Source: Lepidostoma basale
Taxonomy: Eukaryota; Arthropoda; Insecta; Trichoptera; Lepidostomatidae
Direction: 5' to 3'
Length of the DNA: 64,000 nucleotides
Assembly (NCBI GenBank): GCA_022606425.2
Contig: JAHDVF020000021.1
Coordinates: 62,001-126,000, forward strand
Shown here: piece after piece, positions 33,401 through 41,912 of the stretch
How positions within the stretch are numbered: the first letter of the stretch is position 1
Layout: each line of letters begins with the position of its first letter
Position numbers and translations under genes: made by a program
The notes under the pieces: model-generated
Databases searched by the model: none
What the model saw: the letters and a program-made list of their open reading frames with translations, nothing else
Told to the model about the DNA's origin: nothing

Positions 33401-36400
33401 TGTAGGCCCAGGGCCGTGTCCCGCAGCTGCCCGTACTGCATCTTCTCTGCGGGGCTCATCTCGCTAATCAGGGCTTCCACTGTACCTTGTTCCTGGGAAA
33501 CAATATTCAAATGAAGGCATCAAGATAGAATTCTTGATAAAATAATTTGATTTCAATATTGCAAATGGTAACCTATAAGTAAATGATAGTGTTCCTCATG
33601 GTAGTGTGTCTATTTTAGTAATATTCACCTAATTAAGATGATATTGAACAATTATACAGGCTGATGCAAAATGACATTTATGGTTTTATTTTGTTATAAC
33701 TTTATTGTTTCAGAGCAAACTATAACTTTTTAACAAATAGTTTACAAATAAATATTATAAATTAAAACCATGAAGGTAATTTGATACCACTCTGTGCAAT
33801 GAGTTATTTTTTATGAATTTTTTTAAAGGTGATAAAATAAATGCATCTATTTTATTACAACTCTGAAGTGTAGGAAAAAAAATTTTATACAACAAAATGG
33901 CGGCGTTGTAGGGTATTTCTTCAGGGTCTTTTGCGTGACATCGAAAAGTGCTGCACTTGTACTGCATTTTCAAGTCATGTCCACTATTCCAAATTCACGA
34001 TTATTCAATAAAAGCTAATTGTAAGGTTCAAATGTTTCTGGTCTAATGGTATGAAATAAGCTGGCTAATTAACTATGAGGCTAAAAGTAATTACATTTTT
34101 TTCAATAAAAATGTTTTAAAATGATATCCTTATCACTTGTAAACTTTCTCATATATAGGCCGGACTACAATTTAAAAAAAAAAGTCGCTAAGGGACATTA
34201 AGATTTTTGTAATTTTGATTAATTTCTAGAAACAATATTGCTTAATGCTTTAACAGCGACTGCAATGAGCACTGTTACAAAGTCCTTAAAGAGGAGAATG
34301 AATACATTTATGGACTTGATACCTTTTTTATTTGATCCGTAATCTGTCGCAACTGTCCCTCTTTTCTCTGCCGTTCAGCGAATACCATCTCAAGCTCCCC
34401 CGACGTCTGTGCATTAGATATCTCCAGCTCGCTGGTCTGCCTCTGCACAGCGGAGACATCGGCCGCAGTCAACATCTGTGCGGCCAAGTTGTAGTCCGCC
34501 AGCCTCCCTTGCAAGTCTGCCATTAATTGTGGAATTTATTAAATCAAAAGTTATTGTTCTTGTGCCGACCCTTATGTATGGAAGTGAAGCATGGAACTGG
34601 CAAAAGAAGGATGAAAGTAGAATAAATGCTGTAGAAATGAGATCTCTAAGACGAATGTGTGACAAATGCAAGTATAAGAAGTGAATGTGGTGCGAATGAA
34701 AGTGTTATGAACAAAATAAGGAAAGGGTCATTAAGATGGTTTGGACACATGGAAAGAATGAGTGAAGACAGAATGGTAAAGAAGGTATATGTAAACGGCG
34801 TGAACGGAGCTAGAAATAGAGGAAGGCCGAGGGAAACGTGGCACGATCAAATCAATCAAATATTGAATGTCGGTCACGTGAGGAGTCGGAAAAATCGACG
34901 TGCGTGCATGACAAGATGTATGAATGTAGAGGAAGCGAGAGACGTATGTCAGGACAGAACAGTGTGGCGTTCCATTCTTTCTGCCTACCCCTCCGGGGAG
35001 ACAGCGTGATGGTAAGTTAGTTAGTTAGTTATTAAATCAAAAGAATGTACTTTAAACCTACCATTAGCATACTCGTATACCTAGGCACCGTACTACCATA
35101 GGTCTAAATAATAAAATTACTGATACACTACTAGATATAAATAGTAGGTTATTTCAATTGATTTTTAATAGACAAACATAATAATTTCTACAACTTTGAT
35201 AGATTAAGTATTATTAAAATAATTTACACTTAAACTGTACATTAAATAAGGAAATTATTTGAAAGTGTTTTAGTCGTGCCAAGTTTTACTAGCATTATTT
35301 TAAGGCACAGATTTTTAAAGTGGTCTGTATATACCCCACACGCATCAATTTTGATTTACGGACATAATATGTAGGTTTTTTGTAAAGTGGATATACTTAT
35401 GGTATAATATTATATCTAATCTACAAAAAACCCTATTAAAATCAGTAGCATTGTGCCAAATGTGAAGATCACTCATTGACTTAAATAGATTTGTGAGTAA
35501 TCAATATTTGGCAGGTAGGCAATATATTCTATTGATATGGTCATACAGGTTATTTTACGCTACTGACTAATAAACAACAACAATAAACCATCACGCCGTT
35601 TCTCCGCAGGGGTAGGCAGAGAGAATGGACCGCCACACTACTCTATCCTGGCACACCTCTCTAGCTTCCTCCACATTCATACATCGAGTCATACATGCAC
35701 GTCGATTGTTCCGGCTTCTGACATGACCAACTTTTAATATTTGATTAATCTGGTCATGCCATGTTTTCCTCGGTCTACCTCGACTCCTTACTCCATTTAC
35801 ATTGTTAACGTATACTTTTTTAACCATTCTTTCTTCACCCATGCGCTCCATATGTCCGAACCAACGTAGCGAACCTTTCATAATTTTGTTCATAATACCT
35901 TCTTTCGCTCTACATTCCTTCCTAATTTTCTACATTCCTTCCTAATTTGATTCTTGACTAATATGTTGCACTACATAATCAGCCTAACGGGCTCATCCTC
36001 ATAGAACTTATTTTCCTATGGCCATACGTAAGAGTTTTAGCTTCCTTGATGACTTTATTTCTAGCTCCTCGATCCTGCACCTTTAACCCCCAGTAGTCCG
36101 TTTCACCCGACCTAGTCAGATCAGCCAGAACATTACCCATTAGGTGCTGTCTAGGCCTTCCTAGACTTACTCTGGGTGGTCTAGACGCATAAAGGATCTT
36201 AATTGCATTGGTCTCTCCGGGTTCGTGGAAAACCTTCTAACAAATGGAAGGATAGCTGGAAATCTACCTTACAGGCAGTGGCGGTACTCCCATAGAAGCC
36301 CAGAAGCCCGGCTTGCGTAAGAAATTTTGAATCAAAACCTCTTCTGGCTTACAGAGGTATACCTCTTGTGGCTATTCCTCTCATGTCTGATGGGAACATT

Positions 36401-38978
36401 GTTGGATGGTGATTTGGTGGGTTGTTGGTTTATGCGGGGGCATGATTACTTAGATTTGGGGTTTTTGATTCAAAATTTCTTACGCAAGCCGGGCTTCTGG
36501 GCTTCTATGGTAGTACCGCCACTGCTTACAGGAAGAGTAACCTTCCGGAGAACAGACCACATAGGTATTGGACTGAATTGGACTAAGCTGGGCAGCTTTC
36601 GGAAACATGGGTCATCCTTAAAAACCGGAAAATACCAATCAACCTGAAACCAAAAGTCTATGAAGCCTGCGTTCTGCCAGTTGGTAATTATGATCTTGAA
36701 ACTGTTACATTGTCCAAACAAAGTGCCGAGAAACTACGAGTGACCCAAAGGGCCATGGAAAGAGCTATGTTAGGAATAAGCCTAAGAGACAGAGTCAGAA
36801 ACGATACAGTGAAAGAAAAAACAAAGGTCACTGACATCATTCATCGGGTGGCGGCTTTAAAATGGCAATGGTCAGGTCACATAGCCAGAAGCTCAGATGA
36901 AAAATGGACAAGAAGATCGCTGACTTGGAGACCGTGGACGACAAAGAGAAGTACAGGGCGACTGCAACTATGGTGGAAGGATGATCTGAACAGACACGTC
37001 GGAATAACCTGGATACTGTCTGCACAGGACAGAGTGACATGGAAGCGAATAAAGGAGACCTTTGTCCAGGAGTGGACGGGAATAGGCTAAGGAAGAAGAA
37101 GAAGAGAAGAAGGTCTATAGCAAGGAAGAAGTAGAAGAAACTATTGGAATACCAGTGAGCTCTTGTGCCAGCTCCCTGCCGCGCCCCTCGTAGTGCTTGT
37201 TGGCGGAGCGCTCACGGGCCGCCGTGTCTGCCGCGCGCGCCAGCCGCTCCAGCTCGGTTCGCAGTGCGCGCGCGCGCCCCCCCACCACCTCCTCCCAGTA
37301 GCGCCGGTCGCGAGTGGCGCGCTGCCGCCCCGCACCTGGGCCCGCCCCAGTGCGCAGGCCCGACAGGCCCTGCTGCGTTATTGGACGGTCCATCTAGGTA
37401 ACAGACGTTATTTTGATAAAACACGAGACAAGAATAGGAGTAGTTCTAGCGATTATTTAATTGTTAATAACAATGTTTATTACTTTGTAAACAACACTAA
37501 CTTTATTAAAAATTAAAAATAAAATACAAACATGTTTCGGACACAGAAGCCCTTCATCAGTGTTTTGTTAGTTTTTGTATTATATATACAATACAAAGTA
37601 AATATTTAAACACGTTTATTTTTTTATTATTTTTATTATTATTTTGTTGAATCGCTCTTTACATCATAACAGCATGAGCCAAATCGATGTAAAGGGTATT
37701 CTAGCAATCATAGTGATTCTCGTGATATGTGATAGGTAGCTAATCTATCGCCATTTTACTGTCACGTGAATTCTAATAACCAAAGATAGTGTGACAATCT
37801 AAAGGAGATATATAAGGTTAAAAGAATAGATTAAATATGGTCTGTCATCCTTTTGATTGATGACAAGAAAAGGCTAAATTAAATTAACGTAAGTCCCGGA
37901 TGGACAAGGAACAGACCTAGATAGTGCAGCGAGACTGACGAAAGGGCATCGCTGCGTCCTATAACAGTCTCGGGTGGTGGTGGGAACCTTATATATATCA
38001 TATGAATCAATAGCTAAACAATTGTACACAATAATCGGGTTCAAATAAGCTGTTGTATACAAAACTGTGGAAAACTACGGGAAGCTACCACATTACAGGC
38101 CCAAGTGGTATCCCAAGAACTAGCAAATATGTTAGACTTGCTGCAAACTAGGATTGAAACCAGTGGCGGTACTTCCATACAAGCCGAAAAGCCGGGCTTG
38201 CCTTAAAAAATCTATAATAAAACGATGTTTTTTACGCGTTTGAGCAGTCTACGAATAAAATCATATTATGAATTTAGCGCGAGTCAAAGCGATGTAATTC
38301 GTTGCGTTGCAAATGACTCCGCTGACATGTGCAGAATGACCTACGTGTATGTTTTTTTCCACTCATACGCGCCGTATTTTATTTCACTCTTACGTACCAT
38401 AGGCGTAGGTGAGATGCCCGCGAATTCGCCCACGTCCACATGTTTTGTCTCATGTTTTCGATGGGCTTCATATTGGGCATGCAAAATGTAAAAGAGTCTT
38501 TGTCGCACTTATGTGTTTTTGGCTTGTAATCATATAGCTCGGTGCATATTTACCAGAAGATATCTAAAATTTTCGTATGGATTTGAAGCCGGGCTTTATC
38601 ACTCTGAAGTATGTAACTATTCGATGTGTCACGAACTTCATTTCTATTGTCAGAATGTTATCTGTCATTTCTTTACGAACATTTATTTATAATTCGTCTT
38701 TCGGTGTTAACAAATAACATAAAAAAGTCGGACGGGCTTGCCTTATTGGTTGACCCTAGGCACGCCACAGATTGAAACATAAAAAATATATTTCTCTTCT
38801 GGGAGACGGCATGATGGTCAGTTAGCTAGTTAGTTAGTTTTATGAGTTGGTTTACCATGTTGATGTTGGCCATGGATGCGGTCCCGATGCGTTGGGCCGT
38901 GGTGGGAGGCGCCGCGCCAAAGTTCCCCCCCGCCAGGCGCGAGGCTGTGCCCCCGCGGTAGGCAGATCCGGGACGCAT
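27447..38978 (-). CDS. IFT74: Intraflagellar transport protein 74 (IFT-B core)
   Basis: Nine minus-strand exons: 38978-38856, 37393-37153, 34516-34323, 33492-33316, 32771-32646, 30838-30737, 29322-29005, 28100-27876, 27653-27447. They total 1713 nt, 570 aa (human 600). The basic Gly/Arg-rich N-terminus (MRPGSAYRGGTASRLAGG) continues into DRPITQQGLSGLRTG, matching the family's tubulin-binding head. Coiled coils follow with LQGRLADYNL, VFAERQRKEGQLR, DLEEGQ...KYRELKKREE, ALEHSSSNL and the C-terminal DYEPIKKQVFDVLDQIN. IFT74 pairs with IFT81 in the IFT-B complex that carries tubulin into cilia; in insects this means sensory neurons and sperm. Eight of nine junction partners are ordinary, but exon 4 ends at CAG|GC, implying a GC-AG intron. 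A possible distant promoter with an X-box lies at 41366. Confidence 0.95.
28285..28930 (-). mobile_element. LINE-A copy carrying two insertions
   Basis: LINE-A sequence on the minus strand spans 28285-28527, 28723-28823 and about 28890-28930. Gaps are filled by an unidentified sequence (28528-28722, GC-richer start 'TACTGCCCCAACTGCGGGGC') and by the (ATT)n-tailed terminus at 28824-28889. The order matches the intact copy at 31803-32520, so the intervening blocks are insertions. It lies in IFT74 intron 7. Confidence 0.7.
28824..28889 (+). mobile_element. (ATT)n-tailed retroelement terminus nested in LINE-A
   Basis: 'AGTGCCCTTGAGGTGAGC' then 'GAAAATGGCGCTATACAAAT' and TTATTATTATTA. Same 3' end as 19190 and 63385. 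Confidence 0.6.
29423..29729 (+). mobile_element. LINE-D 3' end
   Basis: The frame 29455-29694 reads MRNTRIREICEVEDIIRWSR, then DWYGHVQRMDTTRLP and GRPPRGRPLKRWKDSW, the tail of a non-LTR reverse transcriptase. It ends in GAAGAAGAAGAAGAAAAAA at about 29710-29727. It lies in IFT74 intron 6. Confidence 0.8.
30130..30640 (+). mobile_element. LINE-B 3' end
   Basis: Frames read LLYGCKTWTLKVNVMNRW and then VKVRKVSYLGHVLRGEKYH, GRRGVGRRQLSWLRNIKEW and QNLFQVSQDRDAFAAVIANV. This is the best-preserved LINE-B tail of the window. It ends in GAAGAAGCAGAAGAAAG. It lies in IFT74 intron 6. Confidence 0.8.
30883..31040 (+). mobile_element. tRNA-derived SINE, diverged
   Basis: The head has a degraded A box ('CCGAGTGGCAAGTGC') and B-box region 'GGTCCCGGGTTCCATTACC'. 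The body 'GTGTGATTGTCACACTGTG' and 'TGACAATAAAATGGCTATAG' matches the intact copy at 40529. It lies in IFT74 intron 5. Confidence 0.65.
31803..32520 (-). mobile_element. LINE-A 3' end, longest copy
   Basis: Minus-strand frames overlap: CNISVNGENLEQVVEFVYLG...INAVEMRSLRRMCGYSVYDR (32518 inward) and SECGAND-like, GSLRWFGHMERMNEERMVK. The 3' tail is a TAAC tetramer run at 31811-31830 on the plus strand, i.e. (GTTA)n on the element strand. The first frame covers reverse-transcriptase sequence upstream of the usual truncation point. It lies in IFT74 intron 5. Confidence 0.85.
34551..35028 (+). mobile_element. LINE-A insertion next to IFT74 exon 3
   Basis: A 478-bp 5'-truncated copy with a 15-bp target-site duplication, TTATTAAATCAAAAG, at 34536-34550 and 35029-35043. 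It starts in VLVPTLMYGSEAWNWQKKDE and ends with a GTTAGTTAGTTAG tail. The duplication makes this a clear target-primed insertion. Its left edge is 34 bp from the exon 3 splice acceptor, so it lies in the intron's last stretch. Confidence 0.9.
35588..35905 (-). mobile_element. LINE-A 3' end
   Basis: The minus-strand frame 35893-35591 reads MNKIMKGSLRWFGHMERM, VKKVYVNNVNGVRSRGRPRK and MTRCMNVEEAREVCQDRVVW and is still open. The tail at the left is reduced. It lies in IFT74 intron 2. Confidence 0.8.
35998..36221 (-). mobile_element. LINE-E 3' fragment nested in LINE-D
   Basis: On the minus strand it matches the plus-strand copy at 48217-48470, which encodes GRPRQRLMDNDL and WEQKAQDRGAWRKIIKEAKT followed by YGHRK. 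Low coding integrity. Confidence 0.65.
36276..36524. mobile_element. hAT-type MITE nested in LINE-D
   Basis: A 249-bp element starting CAGTGGCGGTACTCCCATAG and ending with its mirror CTATGGTAGTACCGCCACTG. The inverted ends extend beyond 60 bp. It is flanked by an 8-bp duplication, CTTACAGG (36268-36275, 36525-36532), as for hAT elements. No transposase. Confidence 0.9.
36560..37107 (+). mobile_element. LINE-C 3' end nested in LINE-D
   Basis: The frame 36710-37090 reads VTQRAMERAMLGISLRDRV, then VAALKWQWSGHIARSSDEKW, LWWKDDLNRHVGITW and QEWTGIG. It is preceded by the Y-E-A-CVLPV stretch around 36660. It ends in GGAAGAAGAAGAAGAG. The same tail, inverted, lies at 52019-52440. Confidence 0.85.
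37527..37565 (-). repeat. CTGATGA-hairpin-GAAAC module
   Basis: Minus strand: CTGATGA (37560-37554), A, then GGGC-TTCTGT-GTCC as a 4-bp hairpin, then GAAAC (37538-37534). It resembles the module at 51293 and 51434 but has no matching GTC. It lies in IFT74 intron 1. Confidence 0.55.
37725..38065 (-). mobile_element. tRNA-derived SINE fragments
   Basis: About 37725-37805 is a minus-strand piece of the SINE body ('CTATCGCCATTTTACTGTCA'). About 37985-38062 is a plus-strand piece of the 3' end ('GGGTTCAAATAAGCTGTTGT'). The middle has no identified origin. Opposite orientations imply two insertions or a rearrangement. Confidence 0.5.
38161..38770. mobile_element. hAT-type non-autonomous element
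   Basis: 610 bp flanked by an 8-bp duplication, ATTGAAAC (38153-38160 and 38771-38778). It begins CAGTGGCGGTACTTCCATAC, as in the MITE at 36276, and ends with CACGCCACAG, an imperfect mirror. Short reading frames inside (e.g. 38225-38491) lack transposase motifs. Confidence 0.8.
38795..38841 (+). mobile_element. LINE-A terminal fragment with GTTA tail
   Basis: 'TTCTGGGAGACGGCATGATG' followed by GTTAGCTAGTTAGTTAG. Only the extreme 3' end remains. It lies directly downstream (15 bp) of the IFT74 exon 1 donor. Confidence 0.6.
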
Positions 38979-39094
38979 TGCACTCCTTCATTAGTTGTTG
39001 GCGTAAGGCAAAAAAAGCAATAACAAAATATTAACATGTATAATAATCAACCAACCTGCCACTGATGATGTCGGTGGAAAGAACAATCATTCTG

Positions 39095-39245
39095 AAAAAC
39101 ATGAACGTCTTTCATATTAGTAAAAGCACATTCAAAATACAAATACTCTTAACTTTAGAAAGCATCTTGTCTGCCAAAAGTCAAATAATCTTTCATGTAT
39201 TCCTGGTATTTTAGCTTTTCTCAAATAGATGCCATAAACTATAGA
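39095..39245 (+). repeat. Unclassified retroelement 3' region (family G)
   Basis: Similar to 50735-50985: shared 'AAACAAATACTCT...ACTTTAGA' , 'ATTCCTGGTATT' and 'AATAGATGCC' blocks in the same order. Non-coding. Two copies show that it is a repeat. Confidence 0.55.
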
Positions 39246-39727
39246 GGAATTGTGCTCAAGATGACATACTTTTTGTTTTGAGGCAAATAAAACAAAAATT
39301 AAGTCGATAAAATATAAATCTAAAGTTGCAAATTTAAAACGTTTATTTAAACAACACAAAACAGAATCATGACGCTGTAGATAGAATAATAAATAAAAAT
39401 AAAATAAAATTACACACAAATTCATGCTGGTAAGATGACACAGGTCAGTCTAAGTTGACATATCATTGAGTTTACTACAAGATTTTTTATTTTTTGGTGC
39501 ATTATCTCGGTGAGAAACTTATTACATCTCCTGGATGGAAGACGATCCAGCAAACTATTTTCCGGAACTATTTTTTGACAAAATAGAATTAAATAAATTT
39601 TTAACCTTTAGACCGTTAGGTACTCTATCTAATATTGCTATTCGGCACATTCATTTTGAATAAAATGTCGCAGTTAACTGATTGAATTAAAAAAAAAACG
39701 TATTATTATTTTTTAATATTTTTTTAA

Positions 39728-39860
39728 TGATATTGTCGCGACAGCTGTTTCGCCAAACCATGATGTTGTCATCACCAAGTGTTACAAAAACCTCAGTTGT
39801 TTGTAACATCTGATGATGCTAACATGGGTTGGCGAAACAGCCGTCGCGGCAATTTCATAG
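39728..39860. repeat. CTGATGA/GAAAC palindromic repeat with complete hammerhead-like core
   Basis: Mirror arms 'TTGTCGCGACAGCTGTTTCG' (left) and 'CGAAACAGCCGTCGCGGCAA' (right). The right arm on the plus strand has CTGATGA (39810-39816), T, stem GCTAAC/GTTGGC with loop ATGG (39818-39833), GAAAC (39834-39838), AGCC and GTC (39843-39845). The left arm has lost the first block. No ORF. Confidence 0.8.
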
Positions 39861-40075
39861 AAATTATTAAAATAACTGTGATAACTGTGTTTCAAAATTA
39901 AAACAGTTTGCACAGTTACGCCAAATGAATAATAAAAACATTTAAACATGAGAACAATCTAGTAGAGTTTTTATTAAGAAATGGAATTGCTAAAAAAGTA
40001 TTCGTACATCTATAATTTCGTATTTATTCAATTTTTTTAATAAATACATTATTTAATCATAAATTAAAAATATTA

Positions 40076-40892
40076 AATGGTGCACTTAAAGTTGTCATCG
40101 CAAACAAAAACCTATCAAAAAAAGCTAGAATGGCAGTGCACAATGGTGTTCTTCTACCGACCCTTATGTATGGAAGCGAAGCATGGAACTGGCAAAAGAA
40201 GGATGAAAGTAGAATAAATGCAGTTGAAATGAGATCTCTTAGAAGAATGTGTGGATACTCTGTGTATGATAGAGTACCGAATGAAAATATAAGAAGTGAA
40301 TGCGGTGCGAATGATGGTGTCACGAACAAAATAATGAAAGGATCATTAAGATGGTTTGGACATATGGAAAGAATGGTAAAAAAATTATATGTTAATGATG
40401 TAAATGGAACCAGAAATAGAGGAAGACCGAGGAAAACGTGGCACGATCAAATAAATCAAATATTGAATGTCGGCCATTTGAGGAGTCGGAGAAATCGACG
40501 CGTATGCATGACGCGATGTATGAATGTTATTTTTTTTTTATTATTATTTTTTTTACGTATACAACAGGTCGCTTGAACCCAATTACAGTATACAATTTGT
40601 TTAAGCTGATATATTGATTCTCGTGACATGTGACAGGTAGCCAATCTATCGCCATTTTATTGTCACGAGAATACTACGCCAGACCAAAGACAGTGTGACA
40701 ATCACACTGCCATCGCCGGGAATCGAACCCAGAACCTTCGGAATGGAAATCAGAGCTCTTACCACTCTGCCACGAAGGTCGTCGAATGTTGAGGAAGCGA
40801 GAGAAATATGTCAGGAACGAAAAGTGTGGCAGTCCATTCTTTCTGCCTACCCCTTCGGGGAGACGGCGTGATGGTTAGTTAGTTAGTTAGTT
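40076..40892 (+). mobile_element. LINE-A 3' end interrupted by a SINE
   Basis: Flanked by a 12-bp duplication TTAAAAATATTA (40064-40075, 40893-40904). The frame 40130-40576 reads MAVHNGVLLPTLMYGSEAWN through RSLRRMCGYSVYDRVPNEN to MTRCMN, where the SINE enters. The end resumes at 40784 with VEEAREICQE-type sequence and a (GTTA)n tail at 40874-40890. Well preserved, so relatively young. Confidence 0.9.
40529..40783 (-). mobile_element. tRNA-derived SINE, complete
   Basis: 255 bp flanked by the 7-bp duplication GAATGTT (40522-40528, 40784-40790). On the minus strand the head has an A box (TGGCAGAGTGGTAAGAGC) and B box (GGTTCGATTCC), the pol III promoter of a tRNA. A 150-bp body and an A-rich end follow. 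Other copies: 59088, 30883, 25885, 37725. It is a SINE, not a tRNA gene, because the fold lacks a proper 3' acceptor arm. Confidence 0.9.
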
Positions 40893-41089
40893 TTAAAAAT
40901 ATTATTTAAAATTGATTATTGTGCGATTATTGCAATGTTGTCATAGAAACATAATACATTTACAAAATCGATTGGACTATAATCAGCTGTAAAACCCGAC
41001 ACAAATCTTTACATTGCCGTTTGTCATTAAGTGATGTAATGGTACATAATGGCTAATAAAATAAATCTATATAATATTTACCAATTGTT

Positions 41090-41440
41090 ATACTGTACCT
41101 TTTATTAGTATTTTGAAAACTAGCGCTGCTGCGCGCCGAGAAATCCCTCTGTAAACCTCTTCGTGACGTCGGTCTATTGAAGATTTCCCGCGCGGAATCT
41201 GCGATGTCCGCACGCCATCTGACGGTCGACTGGCGCCCACTTTGTGGATAATCCATAATTGTAACACTGCTTTACTAAAACAGGTGATGTTTTGTGATAA
41301 TTACCCCCACCAGAGGCCAAAAACACGCACGGGAGTATGATAATAACCAAGTTTGTTATGTGAATGTCGCCAAGGCAACGGTTGGAGTTTGTTATTCTGA
41401 CACTAGATGTCGTTGCCAGTACTAACATTTGACAGAAACG
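41090..41440 (-). promoter_or_regulatory. Candidate IFT74 promoter with RFX X-box
   Basis: A GC-raised, non-repetitive block amid AT-rich DNA. At 41366-41379 lies GTCGCCAAGGCAAC, matching the X-box form GTNRCC-N2-RGYAAC with perfectly paired outer arms. RFX factors use X-boxes to switch on ciliary genes, IFT components among them. IFT74 is the nearest gene, transcribed away from this site, with its ATG 2.4 kb downstream. A non-coding first exon would be required; that link is inferred. Confidence 0.5.
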
Positions 41441-41566
41441 TTAGAAATTGAATTTATGGTAAATTTGTTAATATTTATGTAGGTAACTACTACCGAAAAT
41501 GTTCCTTTAAATAATTTTTGTTTATTTTTTGGCTCATCTATTATTGTTTTTGTGGTATATTCCATT

Positions 41567-41730
41567 TAACCCTCATTGTACGACTACCTTCATTTGCAGT
41601 AAAAAATGGTCTCGTAATACGGCTGGCTATATTTACTTGGATCTTCTGCCTTGCAGAGGTTCATCTCTAATGGCTATTCCTCTTACGTCTGTAGGAAACA
41701 TTGTTGGAAATGTGATTTGGTAGTTGTTTT
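41567..41730 (+). repeat. TTAA MITE left end and hAT-MITE-like interior
   Basis: TTAACCCTCATTGTACG at 41567, then TTCATTTGCAGT and GGCTGGCTA, matches the left end of the TTAA element at 8085. The following 41640-41730 resembles the interior of the hAT MITE (36330-36440: shared 'GGCTATTCCTCT' and 'AACATTGTTGGA'). The ends of both are missing. Confidence 0.5.
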
Positions 41731-41912
41731 ATGTAGGGGCTAAATGCGTAGCCCGGAGTGCTCCTCCGAAGGAGGGCGTGGGAGGATTTAGCTTTATGCA
41801 AAGTCCTACAGTATTCTCCGTCAGGGATTGGAAAACCAGACTATCACTTGAATAAAGAGACAATAATAGAATTGTAAACATTTTCAAATATATTTGTTCT
41901 TCATCGGCCATT

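Larger units (their letters stand above)
35955..37140 (+). mobile_element. LINE-D copy split by three nested insertions
   Basis: LINE-D pieces (compare 29570-29729 and 43620-43835) occur in order: about 35965-35997 (CACTACATAATCAGCCT), 36222-36275, 36525-36560 (GAACAGACCACATAGG) and about 37108-37140 (GTCTATAGC to the GAAGAAG tail). They are separated by a minus-strand LINE-E piece, a hAT-type MITE and a LINE-C 3' end. The outer element ends 13 bp before the IFT74 exon 2 donor side. Confidence 0.75.

Noticed and set aside
37165..37516. Plus-strand GC-rich frames (37163-37516, 37165-37401)
   Set aside because: They are antisense shadows of IFT74 exon 2, whose minus-strand frame matches the family and splices in phase.
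40690..40783. tRNA gene on the minus strand
   Set aside because: A and B boxes are present, but the sequence continues as a repeated 255-bp unit with target-site duplications and lacks a proper acceptor stem. It is a SINE.
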